From JAIBJN01 sp963802795 (lineage in GTDB: Bacteria; Actinomycetota; Thermoleophilia; Gaiellales; Gaiellaceae), in assembly GCA_963802795.1 (NCBI GenBank), contig CAWDJV010000002.1, forward strand, positions 1 through 64,000: a stretch of DNA of 64,000 bases. Reading direction: 5' to 3'. The position numbers and the translations under genes are program-made. Under the pieces are notes generated by a model. The model did not search any database, had not been told where the DNA came from, and worked only from the letters and a program-made list of their open reading frames with translations. Positions within the stretch are counted from its first letter, which is position 1. Each line of letters starts with the position of its first letter. Below, in pieces: positions 16,119 to 25,857 of this stretch.

Positions 16119-16984
16119 CCCTTCACCGCTCCTTCCATGATCCCCCCGACGATCTGCCTGCCGAGCAGCGCGAAGACGATCAGCACGGGCACCGTGCCCA
16201 CGAGCGTCCCGGCGAGGATCACCGACCGGTCGGGCACATAGCCCTGGCCGAGGCTGTTGAGCGCCACCTGGACGGTCGGGTTCTGGCTCGAGAGGGCGAT
16301 GATCGGCCAGAAGAAGTCGTTCCAGGCCATCAGGAAGGTCAGCATCCCGAGGACGGCCATCGCCGGCCTCGCGGCCGGCAGGACAATCGAGCGGAAGATC
16401 CGAAACGAGGAGGCGCCGTCGACGACCGCGGCCTCGATGATGTCCGTGGGCAGGGCGCGGGAGAGGTACTGCCGCATGAAGACGACGCCGAAGGCGCTGA
16501 CGAGCGTGGGGAGGATGACCGCCTGCAGGTGGTTCACCCAGCCGAGCTTCGCGATGAGGATGAAGAGCGGCACGACGCCCAGCTGCGCCGGCACCATCAT
16601 CGTCGCGAGGATGATCAGCAGCAGCACGGTGCTCCCGCGGAAGCGCAGCTTGGCGAAGGCGAACCCGGCGAGCGTGCAGAAGAACACCGTCCCGAGCGCG
16701 ATCGAGCCCGAGACGATCACGGAGTTCAGGAGCGCCTTGAACATGTCGACCTGGTCGAGCGACTCGCCGATGTTCGAGAAGAGGTTCCTGCCGGGCGTGA
16801 GCGGCGGCGGCGTCTTCGCGATGTCTGCGTTCGTGCGCGATGCCGCCACCACCGTCCAGTAGAGCGGGATGACGGCGAGGATCGTGGTGAGGACCAGGAA
16901 GAGGTACGTGAGCGGTCCGGCCCGCCGCTCGCCGATCGTCGTCCGGCCGAACCTCCGTCGTCGAGGGAGAGGGGCCGCGATCAC
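16115..16984 (-). CDS. Carbohydrate ABC transporter permease (MalG-like)
   Basis: A 289-residue inner-membrane permease with six hydrophobic helices. The EAA loop that contacts the ATPase is EAAVVDGASSFRIFRSIVLP (~residues 189-208). LATMMVPAQLGVVPLFILI and MAWNDFFWPIIAL are standard for the MalG/LacG branch. It overlaps the upstream MalF-like gene by four bases and the glucosidase start by four bases, so the three are co-translated. No ATPase gene is in the operon; a shared MsiK-type ATPase elsewhere is the usual actinobacterial arrangement. Confidence 0.92.
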   Translation of the reverse strand: MIAAPLPRRRRFGRTTIGERRAGPLTYLFLVLTTILAVIPLYWTVVAASRTNADIAKTPPPLTPGRNLFSNIGESLDQVDMFKALLNSVIVSGSIALGTVFFCTLAGFAFAKLRFRGSTVLLLIILATMMVPAQLGVVPLFILIAKLGWVNHLQAVILPTLVSAFGVVFMRQYLSRALPTDIIEAAVVDGASSFRIFRSIVLPAARPAMAVLGMLTFLMAWNDFFWPIIALSSQNPTVQVALNSLGQGYVPDRSVILAGTLVGTVPVLIVFALLGRQIVGGIMEGAVKG

Positions 16985-17973
16985 GCCTGGCCCCGCCTGC
17001 GTCCGACGACGAAGAGGCTCCGGCCGCGCGCGGCCAGCAAGGCGTTCACCGCGACGGCGAGCATGATGATGATGAACATCGTCCAGGCGGTCGCCGCCGC
17101 CCGGCCGAGCTGGAAGTTGAACCAGCCCTGCTCGTAGAGGAGGAGCCCGAGCGTCTGGTACTGGTGGTCGGCGCCGCCGCGGTAGCCGCCGGCGCCGCCG
17201 AAGAGCAGCGGCTCACCGAAGAGCTGCGTCGCGCCGATCGTCGAGATGACGACGGTGAAGATGATGACCGGCTTGATTCCCGGCACGGTGACGTGCCGGA
17301 GCTGCTGCCACCGACTGGCGCCGTCGACCTCCGCCGCCTCGTAGAGATCCTTCGGGATCGCCTGGATGGCGGCGAGGTAGATGAGGGCGTTGTAGCCGGT
17401 CCACCTCCAGGTCACGATCGTCGAGATGGCGATCTGCGACGTCCAGCGACCGTTCTCCCAGTCGATGTTGTCGATCCCGAAGACGCCCAGGAACCAGTTG
17501 ATGAGCCCGAAGTCCCTGCCGAAGAGCATGGCGAAGACGATCGTCGCGGCGGCCACCGAGGTCGCGTACGGCATGAGCATCGACACGCGGAAGAACGTCG
17601 AGCCGCGGAGCTTGTAGCTGAGCAGGTGGGCGAGCGCGAGGGCGATCAGGAGCTGGGGGACCGTCGAGATCAGGCCGATCGTGAAGGTGTTCGTGAGCGC
17701 GTTCCAGAACGCGTGGTCGTGAATGAGCCGGCTGTAGTTGTCGAGGCCGACCCACGTCATCTCGTCCGTGTTCTGGAGGCTGACGCTGTGGAGCGAGACC
17801 CAGCCCGTGTAGACGAGTGGGAAGAGCCCGAAGGCGAAGAAGAGCAGGAAGAACGGCGAGACGTACGCGTACGGCAAGAGCTTCACGTCGAGCTGCGTCA
17901 GGCGCGTTTGCCACGCGCGGTGCGGGGCCGGAGCGGCCCGGACGACGTCTTCGCCTGGAGTTCGGGTGGCCAC
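16981..17973 (-). CDS. Carbohydrate ABC transporter permease (MalF-like)
   Basis: A 330-residue protein. After a ~30-residue cytoplasmic head come six helices, beginning near SPFFLLFFAFGLFPLVYTGW. The EAA loop is YEAAEVDGASRWQQLRHVTV near residues 220-240. The P-loop-free architecture and length match MalF/LacF-type permeases. It lies downstream of the binding-protein gene in the order SBP-permease-permease-GH1, a complete uptake and hydrolysis operon except for the ATPase. The frame is intact although its operon neighbours are frameshifted. Confidence 0.92.
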   Translation of the reverse strand: MATRTPGEDVVRAAPAPHRAWQTRLTQLDVKLLPYAYVSPFFLLFFAFGLFPLVYTGWVSLHSVSLQNTDEMTWVGLDNYSRLIHDHAFWNALTNTFTIGLISTVPQLLIALALAHLLSYKLRGSTFFRVSMLMPYATSVAAATIVFAMLFGRDFGLINWFLGVFGIDNIDWENGRWTSQIAISTIVTWRWTGYNALIYLAAIQAIPKDLYEAAEVDGASRWQQLRHVTVPGIKPVIIFTVVISTIGATQLFGEPLLFGGAGGYRGGADHQYQTLGLLLYEQGWFNFQLGRAAATAWTMFIIIMLAVAVNALLAARGRSLFVVGRRRGQA

Positions 17974-18072
17974 CTGTGGCTTCAGCCTTATCGTCCCACG
18001 AGCGGGGAGCCGGCGGCCCCGGTGAGGTCGGGGCCGCCGGGGAGGAGATGGCTACGGCGTCTACGGCCGCGC

Positions 18073-19425
18073 TCATTCGATCGCGCTCGCGATCTCGTCC
18101 ATCGTCTGCTGCCAGGCTTCGTCCGGGTCCTGGCCCTGCTGGTCGACCCTGTTGAGCCCGTTCGAGATCGAGTCCTTCACGACGCCGTCCTTCGGGCCGA
18201 GGATCGCGATCGGCAGGTCGTCCGCCGACTCCTTGAAGATCTCGCCGATCGGGGCGCCCGAGAAGTAGTCGTCGGTGGCCGACGCGACAGCGGGGATCGG
18301 ACGAAGCGGACGAGCTCGACGGGAAGTGCTGCGCCTGCGTCCACATCTTGACCTGCTGCTCGGGGGCGGTGAGCCACTTGATCAGCTCGAACGCCTCCTC
18401 CTGGTGCTCGCTCGCGGCCGGGATGGAGAGGTACGAGCCGCCCCAGTTGCCGCCGTCGCCGGGGATGCTGGCCACGTCCCACTTGCCTGCGGCGCCGTCG
18501 CCGGCCTGGCCCTTGATGTAGCCGATCATCCACGCGGGACAGGCAATGGTCGCGAACGCGCCGTTCGCGAAGGCCTGGTTCCACGCCTGGTCGAACTGCT
18601 CGAGCTTTGCGGTCAGGCCGCCCTCGATCGCCCGCACCGCGATGTCCCAGGCGTCCTTGACGGCCGGGTTCGACTCGTAGATCGGATTGCCTTCCTCGTC
18701 GTAGTACTGCGTCTCGGACTGGCCGATGATGGAGTTGTAGAGCCCTGTCGGGCTGTCGATGAAGGCCGATCCCTCGGCTGCGTTCTGCACGTACTGCGCG
18801 CCCGTCGCGAGGAAGTCGTCCCAGGTCTCCCACATCGCCGCGAGCTCCTCGCGGTCGGTCGGGAGCCCCGCCTGCTCGAAGAGGTCCGGTCCGGTAGCAG
18901 ATCGCCTGCGGGCCGGTGTCCGTGCCCAGCCCGAGCGTCGCGCCGTCCGCGGTCGTCGCGGCCTGCCATTTCCACGGGAAGAACGTGTCCTCGAGCTCGC
19001 CGGCGCCGAGCTCGTTCAGGTCGACCCACTTGTCCGCCTGCGTCTGCGTCACCTCGGCGATGCGGGCCACCTCGATGCCCTGGATGTCCGAGAGCCCCGC
19101 TCCGCCGGCGAGATGGGTCTGCAGCGCCTGGTAGTAGTCCTGCTCGAACTCGATGCTCGTCTCCTCGATGGTGACGTTGGGGTGGAGGTCCATGTACTCG
19201 TCGTAGAGGCCGGCTTCCTTGTAGCCGAACGTCCCGAAGAGCCCGACGGACAGAGTGACCGGCTCGTCGCTGGCCTCGGCGGTCGTCGAGTCCGAGCCCT
19301 GGGCAGCGCCGCCGCCATCGTCATCCTCGCCCGCAGCCGGCGACTACCAGGGCGAAGACGGCAGCCACGGTCAGCACCGGCAACACGCGTGTAAAGAGGC
19401 GGAGCGTTCGTCGTCGGATCGGCAT
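18073..19425 (-). pseudogene. Extracellular sugar-binding lipoprotein of the ABC system, three frameshifts
   Basis: The ATG at 19425 has a perfect AGGAGG. The N-terminus is a lipoprotein signal peptide ending in a VVAGC lipobox. The mature part follows in a second frame after a break near 19328-19336 (EDDDGGGAAQGSDSTTAEAS linker, then LSVGLFGTFGYKEAGLYDEY). A second break is near 18884-18894, between AICYRT and the DLFEQAGLPTDREELA continuation, and a third near 18300-18320, before DDYFSGAPIGEIFKESADD and the terminal MDEIASAIE. Joined, it is a ~440-residue family 1 solute-binding protein. It would capture the glycoside outside the membrane for the two permeases. Whether the breaks are biological or assembly artefacts is open. 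Confidence 0.82.
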
Positions 19426-19490
19426 CAGGACCTCCTAGGAATCCGCTGATGATGGGCCTCTGGCTCGGCCTCCGAGCCCTGACGGATGTA

Positions 19491-19522
19491 TGTAAGCGCT
19501 CTCATCCGTGGAAGCGCTTACA
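19491..19522. promoter_or_regulatory. Twin LacI-family operators in the divergent promoter region
   Basis: Two 14-bp near-palindromes, TGTAAGCGCTCTCA (19491-19504) and TGGAAGCGCTTACA (19509-19522), share the AAGCGCT core of LacI/GalR operators and are spaced 18 bp centre to centre. They sit between the binding-protein operon (minus) and the LacI gene (plus), so one regulator probably represses both. A TACAAT -10-like hexamer (19519-19524) overlaps the second operator. Confidence 0.75.
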
Positions 19523-19531
19523 ATACACAGA

Positions 19532-20593
19532 GTGCCTCGGAATGTAAAGGGATCCAGTCGCGAAGACTTCGTCGCTCCGACCCGACGGCCGGCGCCGACG
19601 CTCGAGGAGGTCGCGCGCCTTGCGGCCGTCTCCACCGCGACCGTCTCCCGCGTCGTGAACCGCTCGCCCAAGGTCCGGCCCGACACCCGGAAGGCGGTCG
19701 AGCGGGCCATCAAGCGGCTGGGCTACGTCCCCAACCGGGCCGCCCGCAGCCTCGTCACGAGGCGCACGGACACGATCGCGCTCGTCGTCTCGGAGCCCGA
19801 GAGCCGCGTCTTCTCGGACCCGTTCTTCCCGTCCATCGTGCAGGGGCTCTCGGCGGCGATCGCCGACACCGAGCTCCAGCTGACCCTTCTCCTCGCGCGA
19901 GGCGAGAGAGAGCACGCGAAGGTCGAGCGCTACCTCAGGCAGGGGCACGTCGACGGCGTCATCCTCATCTCGCTCCACGGCGAGGACCCGCTGCCGCGCG
20001 CGCTGACGGAAGCGGGTATCCCCACGGTGCTCAACGGTCGTCCACGGCCGGGGGAGCGACTGCCCTACGTCGACGCCGACAACCGCGGCGGCGCGCGCGC
20101 CGCGGCCTCCCACCTGCTCGCGTCGGGCAGAACGAAGGTCGCGACCATCACCGGCCCGCTCGACATGATGGTCGGGGTCGACCGCTTCGACGGCTACGTG
20201 GACGCGCTGCGCGATTCGGGCCAGCGGGTCCGCAAGGGTCTGGTCGAGCACGGTGACTTCGGCAGGGAGTCGGGCGCCCGGGCGATGAAGGCCCTCCTCC
20301 GTCGCAGCCCGGCGCTCGACGCCGTCTTCGTCGCCAACGACCCGATGGCGATCGGGGCGCTCGAGGTCCTGCGCGCGCTGGGCAGGCGGGTGCCGGACGA
20401 CGTCGCGGTCATCGGCTTCGACGACGTGGCGGACGCAGCCGCGACCGACCCGCCGCTGACGACCGTTCGGCAGCCGCTCGAGGAGATGACGAAGGCGATG
20501 GCCGAGCTCCTGCTCAGGCGGATCGACGACGTCGAAGCCGACAGCGAGTTCGTCGTCTGCCCGACCAGCCTGATCCGCCGGGCGTCGGCGTAA
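19532..20593 (+). CDS. LacI-family transcriptional regulator of the glycoside operon
   Basis: A 353-residue repressor. The helix-turn-helix (TLEEVARLAAVSTATVSRVV) lies at residues ~21-40 and the hinge helix at YVPNRAARSLVT. The rest is a periplasmic-binding-protein fold with the usual VANDPMAIGALEVLR and PDDVAVIGFDDV segments. The GTG at 19532 is preferred: an upstream GTG (19508) falls inside an operator, there is no Shine-Dalgarno, and the -10-like TACAAT places transcription start at about the GTG itself, i.e. leaderless. It likely responds to a beta-glucoside and binds the twin sites just upstream. Confidence 0.85.
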   Translation: MPRNVKGSSREDFVAPTRRPAPTLEEVARLAAVSTATVSRVVNRSPKVRPDTRKAVERAIKRLGYVPNRAARSLVTRRTDTIALVVSEPESRVFSDPFFPSIVQGLSAAIADTELQLTLLLARGEREHAKVERYLRQGHVDGVILISLHGEDPLPRALTEAGIPTVLNGRPRPGERLPYVDADNRGGARAAASHLLASGRTKVATITGPLDMMVGVDRFDGYVDALRDSGQRVRKGLVEHGDFGRESGARAMKALLRRSPALDAVFVANDPMAIGALEVLRALGRRVPDDVAVIGFDDVADAAATDPPLTTVRQPLEEMTKAMAELLLRRIDDVEADSEFVVCPTSLIRRASA

Positions 20594-20613
20594 CGAGGCG
20601 CGTATTCGGACGC

Positions 20614-20930
20614 CTACGGGATCGGAATTCCGTTCTGGAAGTCGTCGGGGTAGCGAAGCGTTCGCTCTGCCCGCTTCGCCGGGTTGCGCCAGTCCATGAT
20701 CTGCGGCACCCACTCGTCGTCCTTGATCGTGTCGACGATCGTCTGCAGCACCGGAGGGCCACCGCGCGTCGGCCCGATTCCAGGATCCCGAGGAACGCAT
20801 CCGCGTCACCCCGCGTCTGCGCTGCCTTGTGGGCGACGAGGAGGTCGCTTGCGGTTCGGATGCCCCGCCCGCGGAGCGTCTCAGGGCCGCAGGCGGTTCC
20901 TGCTTGTCGCCCGTATCGATGTGAAGGTAG
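20614..20930 (-). pseudogene. Unidentified gene remnant downstream of selB
   Basis: Two minus-strand frames look coding but join only through a frameshift near 20765. The first reads PETLRGRGIRTASDLLVAHK and continues to FLGILESGRR. The second reads GGPPVLQTIVDTIKDDEWV and ends DDFQNGIPIP with a stop at 20614. The first part resembles a helix-hairpin-helix motif (GRGIRTASDLL). I cannot name the family. The remnant follows selB on the same strand; no in-frame UGA with a Sec-like context was found in it. Confidence 0.4.
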
Positions 20931-20962
20931 AGCAGAGCTTCAAGAGCGCGGCCTTCTCGCGG

Positions 20963-22708
20963 TCAGCCCGGCTGCGCGCGGCGTCGCAGGACGCGCTCGT
21001 CGCCGACACGCCGCGTCAGGCCGTCCGCGTCGAAGCGCTCGAGCAGGAGCTGCGCCGGCTTGCGACCCGTACCGAGAAGGTCGCGGAAACGGGCCAGCGC
21101 GATCGAGCCCGCCGCGGAGCACTCCTCGAGGAGGAGCCTCCGGGCCTCCTCGTAGGCTGCCGAGCCGACGGCCAGTCCGTCGCCGAGCCGGACGAGACGG
21201 CCCGCGTCCTCGAGGTAGCGGGCGAGCTCGGCGTCCTCGACCTTGACCGGAGTGAAGCGGGCCGCCTCGAGCTCGTCCTCGAGCCGCTCAGCCGCCTCGG
21301 CTCGGTCACCCAGGCGGGCCGTCGCGCCGGGAGCGTAGGCCCTGGCGCCGCGGCGCTCGATCGGGAGGAGCGGCAGGAGCGCGGGCGCCCACGGCCGGGG
21401 CGGCAGGAGCTCGGACACCGGGATCCCGGGGTCGAGCGATGAGGCGGCCGCGCGTTCGTCGAGCCTGCGGACGATCCCGTAGCCGAGCTCTTCCAGAAGC
21501 TCGGGGGTCAGGTACCACTCTCCGCGCGCGCACGGCGGCGCCAGGCCTTCGTCGAGCTCTTCCTCGCTGAGCAGCGCGCGCCGCCCCAGCTCGTCCCGTC
21601 GCATCGGCTCGGCCGCCGAGGAGAGCACGGCGAGCACGATCGAGGCCGCGTCACCACGCTCGAGGAGCGCGAGGCGGTCGGCGGACGGGCGCCGCGGCGG
21701 GGAGGGGTCGAGCACGAGCGCGCCGCCGAGAGTCGTCTGCTCGCGCAGCACGACGCGGTCGCCGCGAGCAGCGACCGCCGGCGTCGCGAGCCTGAGCTGG
21801 GCGTGGCCCTCGTCGATGCGGACGACGCGTGCGAAGTGCTCGGCCGTGCCGTGGTGGACGTGGAGCCGGGCGCCGTCGGCGATCTCCTCGAGGGCCTCCA
21901 GCGCGACGTCGAGGCGGTAGCTGATCGGATAGGCGCCCGGCTCGACGAGGGCATCGCCCCGGCGCAGAGACGTGCGCTCGATGCCCGGGAGCGCCGCGGC
22001 CACCCGCTGGCCCGCCTCCGCCCGCTCGACGGGCCGATCGTGCACCTGGACGCTGCGAACGCGGACGTCGAGCCCCGCAGGCTCGACGCGCAGCTCGTCG
22101 CCCTCCCCGAGCGAGCCCGACCAGAGCGTCCCGGTGGCGACCGTGCCGATTCCGCGCAGGGTGAACACGCGGTCGACGAAGAGCCGGGTGGGGCGCGACG
22201 ACGGCCGCTCCACGACACGGTCGGCGGCTTCTCCGAGCGCGGCGCGCAGCTCGTCGAGGCCTTCTCCGGTACGGGCGCTCGTGGCCACGACGCGCGCGTC
22301 CGGGACGAGCTCGCGCGCCTCCTCGAGGGCGAGCTCGCGCGTCTCGGCGTCCACGGCGTCGACCTTCGTGACCGCGACGACGCCGTGCTCGATCCCGAGG
22401 AGGCGGACGATTGCGAGGTGCTCGTGCGTCTGCGGCCGAGCGCCCTCGCCCGCGTCCACGACCAGCAGGAAGAGGTCGATCCCGGTCGCTCCGGCGACCA
22501 TGTTGCGGACGAAGCGCTCGTGCCCGGGAACGTCGACGAGCGAGAGCCGTCGCCCGTCGGGGAGCTCCAGCGGCGCGTAGCCGAGGTCGATCGAGATGCC
22601 GCGCTCCTGCTCCTCCGGGAGCCTGTCGGTGTCCTTGCCCGTCAGGGCCCGGACGAGCCAGGTCTTGCCGTGATCGATGTGGCCGGCGGTGCCGACGGTC
22701 AGCGGCAC
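20963..22708 (-). CDS. selB: Selenocysteine-specific elongation factor SelB
   Basis: A 581-residue GTPase delivering Sec-tRNA-Sec to UGA codons. G1 is GHIDHGKT (9-16), switch II DVPGHERFVRNM, G4 TKVDAVD, G5 ATSARTGEG. Beta-barrel domains 2 and 3 follow (FTLRGIGTVATGTLWSG), and from ~residue 340 the C-terminal winged-helix repeats that bind the SECIS hairpin (last one: FRDLLGTGRKPAQLLLERFD). The length is slightly below E. coli SelB. It overlaps selA by 10 bases in a selA-selB operon; tRNA-Sec lies 6 kb to the left. Confidence 0.95.
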   Translation of the reverse strand: MPLTVGTAGHIDHGKTWLVRALTGKDTDRLPEEQERGISIDLGYAPLELPDGRRLSLVDVPGHERFVRNMVAGATGIDLFLLVVDAGEGARPQTHEHLAIVRLLGIEHGVVAVTKVDAVDAETRELALEEARELVPDARVVATSARTGEGLDELRAALGEAADRVVERPSSRPTRLFVDRVFTLRGIGTVATGTLWSGSLGEGDELRVEPAGLDVRVRSVQVHDRPVERAEAGQRVAAALPGIERTSLRRGDALVEPGAYPISYRLDVALEALEEIADGARLHVHHGTAEHFARVVRIDEGHAQLRLATPAVAARGDRVVLREQTTLGGALVLDPSPPRRPSADRLALLERGDAASIVLAVLSSAAEPMRRDELGRRALLSEEELDEGLAPPCARGEWYLTPELLEELGYGIVRRLDERAAASSLDPGIPVSELLPPRPWAPALLPLLPIERRGARAYAPGATARLGDRAEAAERLEDELEAARFTPVKVEDAELARYLEDAGRLVRLGDGLAVGSAAYEEARRLLLEECSAAGSIALARFRDLLGTGRKPAQLLLERFDADGLTRRVGDERVLRRRAQPG

Positions 22709-24009
22709 CGGCGAACTGCCTCCGCAACCTCCTCGACCTCGTCCTCGGCGAGCGTCCGGCAGTCGAGCAGGAGCCGCGCGTCGCGCACGATTCCGATCAC
22801 GGGAGGCTCGCCGAGGCGGAGCGGCTCGGCGAGCTCGAGCGGAAGGACGCAGGCATAGCTCTGGATCTCCGCGAGCGGGAGCGCGCCTCCGCCCGAGCGG
22901 GCCACCGTCTCCTCCACGGCCCCGTCCGTCAGGTCCGCGAGCCGCTCGGCGCGGGCTCGGACGGCTGCGGCGGGCTCGTCCAGCATGCGGAGGACGGGGA
23001 GCTCGCGGCTCTCGGCCCGGTACAGCGCAAGCGTGCCCTCGAGCGCCGCGAGCGTCAGCTTGTCGGGCCGCAGCGCCCGCTGGAGAGGGTGACGGCGCAT
23101 CCGCCCGACGAGGTCTGCCCGTCCGACGGCGATGCCCGCCTGCGGGCCGCCCAGGAGCTTGTCCCCAGAGAACGTGACGACGTGGGCGCCCGCCTCGATG
23201 CTCGCGCGCGCCGTCGGCTCGTCTCCGGCCTCTGCGAGCGCGCCCGAGCCCAGGTCGTCCACGAGCGCGAGCCCGCGGCGCTCTGCCAGGCGGGCGAGCT
23301 CGGACAAGCGCGGCTGCTCGGTGAAGCCGACGATGCGGAAATTCGACTGGTGGACGCGCAGCAGGGCGGCGGTGCGTTCCCCGATCGCGCGCTCGTAGTC
23401 GGCGAGGCGCGTGCGGTTCGTCGTCCCCACCTCCACCAGCGTGGCGCCCGAGCGCGCCAGCACGTCGGGAATGCGAAAGCCGTCGCCGATCTCGATGAGC
23501 TCGCCGCGGGAGACGACGACCTCCCGGCCCTCTGCCAGGGCGGCGAGCGCGAGCAGAACCGCCGCCGCGTTGTTGTTGACCACGAGCGCGGCCGCGGCCC
23601 CGGTCAGCTCCCGCAGGGCCGCCGCCGCGTGATCCTGGCGCGACCCGCGGGTTCCGGCCGCCACGTCGTACTCGAGGTTGGAGTAGCCTGCGCCGACCTC
23701 GCGCACCCGCTCGAGGGCCGCCTCTGCGAGCGGGGCGCGGCCGAGGTTCGTGTGCACGACGACGCCGGTCGCGTTCAGGACGCGCCGGAGGCTAGGGCGG
23801 AGGCGCGCCTCGAGCTCGGCCGTCGTCCTCTCGAGTGGGTCGCCGGCCGGGAAGCCTGCCTGGACGTCCTCGCGCGCGCGTGCGAGAGCGGCCCGGACGG
23901 AGGCGAGGACGAGCGGGCGGCCGTGGCGCTCGAGGAGTGGGGCGAGCTCCTCGCGGCCCAGCAGCTCGTCTACCGAGGGCAGGGCGCGAAGCGGATTCGA
24001 CGGAGCCAT
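22699..24009 (-). CDS. selA: L-seryl-tRNA(Sec) selenium transferase
   Basis: A 436-residue PLP enzyme converting Ser-tRNA-Sec to Sec-tRNA-Sec using selenophosphate. The N-terminal domain that grips the tRNA D arm starts LRALPSVDELL. The core contains NATGVVVHTNLGRAPL, AALVVNNNAAAVLLAL, and the PLP lysine in TFSGDKLLGGPQAG (~residue 285). The length is close to that of the E. coli enzyme. It is the first gene of the selAB pair. selD and any selenoprotein gene are absent from the window. Confidence 0.96.
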   Translation of the reverse strand: MAPSNPLRALPSVDELLGREELAPLLERHGRPLVLASVRAALARAREDVQAGFPAGDPLERTTAELEARLRPSLRRVLNATGVVVHTNLGRAPLAEAALERVREVGAGYSNLEYDVAAGTRGSRQDHAAAALRELTGAAAALVVNNNAAAVLLALAALAEGREVVVSRGELIEIGDGFRIPDVLARSGATLVEVGTTNRTRLADYERAIGERTAALLRVHQSNFRIVGFTEQPRLSELARLAERRGLALVDDLGSGALAEAGDEPTARASIEAGAHVVTFSGDKLLGGPQAGIAVGRADLVGRMRRHPLQRALRPDKLTLAALEGTLALYRAESRELPVLRMLDEPAAAVRARAERLADLTDGAVEETVARSGGGALPLAEIQSYACVLPLELAEPLRLGEPPVIGIVRDARLLLDCRTLAEDEVEEVAEAVRRCR

Positions 24010-24056
24010 CGCCCCGTGATGATAGTTACGGGTTTTCTCGCTAACCTCACGAGTCC

Positions 24057-25837
24057 ATGACCGAGATGGCTGCGAGGCTCGCTCGCCCGATCCGGGGTCT
24101 TGGACGGGTGCGAACCGTCGCGTTCGTCCTTGCCCTCGCGCTCATGGTCGCCGGCGCTGCCGTCTTCGCGCGCTCGCTGACGCTCAGGAGCTCAGTGCTT
24201 CCCGGCGTGTCCGTCGCCGGCGTCGACGTGGGCGGCATCTCCCGGGCAGACGCCCAGGCCCGCCTCGACGCGGAGCTCGGCTCGCGGCTCGCGGAGCCTG
24301 TCCGGGTCGTGGTCGGGGAGAAGAGCTTTTCCGTCAGGCCCGACCGGGTCTGGACCCTCGATGCCGCCGCGACTGAAGAGCGCGCGTTCCAGGCCGGCCG
24401 CGAGACGCTGCTCTCGAGGCTCGGAGCCGTCGTGCCGTTTGCCTTCGAGCGGGAGGTCGAGCCGGTGCTGGAGCTCCGTCCGGCCAGGCGCGCGAAGGTG
24501 GCGGCGACGCTCTCGCGGCTGACGGAGCGGCCCGTGAACGCGCGCCTGGGCATGAGCGGCACCGACGTCGTCGTCAAGCCGGGCACGCCGGGGACGACGG
24601 TCGCCGTCGACCCCGTGCTCGCTTCCGTGCAGGCCTCCGGTCTCGCCGGCTCGGCCGACGTCACGGCGGCGCTCGAGTCGGTGGAGCCGCCGTCACGACG
24701 GAGGAGGCCGAGGCGGTCGCGCGCCGGGCCCGCGCGCTCGTCGAGGCGCCGATCGCGATTCGCTTCCAGAAGGGACGCGTCGGCGAGCTCGGCCCGGCGC
24801 AGCTCGCCGAGCTGATCCGCTTCGAGCGCGCCCGGGGGACCTGGGCGCTCTCGCTCGATTCCGAAGGGCTCCGGGGCGCCCTCTTGCCGATGGTCGAGAC
24901 GAGGCTTCGCGAGCCCGTCGATGCGACGTTCCGGGTCGTCGGCAAGCGCGTCAGGGTCGTCCCGGCCAAGCCGGGCACGACCCTCGACGTCGAGAAGGCG
25001 ACCGAGGCCGTGCTCTCGGGAGGTCGCACGCCCGGTCGGCGCGCCGCCGTCCTCGGGCTGACGGCGCTCGCCGCCGACTTCACGACCAAGGATGCGAAGG
25101 CGCTCGGCATCCGCGAACGGATCTCCACCTTCACCACAGACATGGGCGAATCGTCGGCGAACCGGGTCTGGAACGTCCACCTCCTCGGCGACTACATGGA
25201 CGGGACGATCATCGAGCCCGGCGAGACGTTCTCCTACAACACGGAGATCGGCCCCAGGACTGCCGAGCGCGGCTTCCGCGAAGGCCAGATGATCTTCGGG
25301 GGCGTCCTCATCCCCTCGATCGGCGGCGGCGTCTGTCAGACGGCGACGACGATCTTCAACGCGGCCTTCGAGGCGGGTCTCCCCGTCAAGGACCGGATCA
25401 ACCACTCCTTCTACATCAGCCACTACCCGGTCGGCCGCGACGCGACGGTCGCCTGGGGAGGGCCGGATCTCGTCTTCAAGAACGACCTGAAGAACGCGAT
25501 CCTCGTCAAGGTCACCTACACGGACGTGACTTTCACGGTCACCTTCTACGGAACCAAGCAGGGGCGGAGGGTCGTTGCCTCGACCGGCACGCCGACGAAC
25601 TACACGCAGCCGCGGCTCCAGTACGCCGTCGACCCCTCGGCGCCGCCCAGGTCGCTTCGGACCGCGTCAGGCGGCGGGCCGGGCTTCGACGTCAACGTCC
25701 ACCGGAAGGTCTTCCAGAAGGGCAAGCTCATCCGCGAGGACGACTTCTTCACGCGCTACGTCCCTCAGAACCCGACGGCGATCTACGGCCCCGGACGCAC
25801 CCCGCCCGGGCCCTTCTTCTACCTCCCCACGACGTAG
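24057..25837 (+). pseudogene. VanW-family membrane-anchored protein, one frameshift
   Basis: The ATG at 24057 is followed by an N-terminal membrane anchor (~22-42). Next comes a peptidoglycan-binding-4-like region (SVAGVDVGGISRADAQARLD), seen twice in this family. The frame breaks near 24686-24694; restoring one base gives PPVTTEEAEAVARRARALVE and leads to the VanW domain (TFSYNTEIGPRTAERGF, GGGVCQTATTIFNAAFEAGL). Together ~593 residues. The family acts at the cell wall, but its activity is not established. The VanW signature GGGxCQ is intact, so a single-base assembly error is as likely as real inactivation. It diverges from selA. Confidence 0.85.
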
Positions 25838-25857
25838 TTGTCTAAAGTGCCGCCGCG

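Noticed and set aside
19320..19345. TGA in the sugar-binding lipoprotein as a selenocysteine codon
   Set aside because: The frame downstream of the TGA is not the family frame; a one-base shift restores the normal linker, and no SECIS hairpin is evident.
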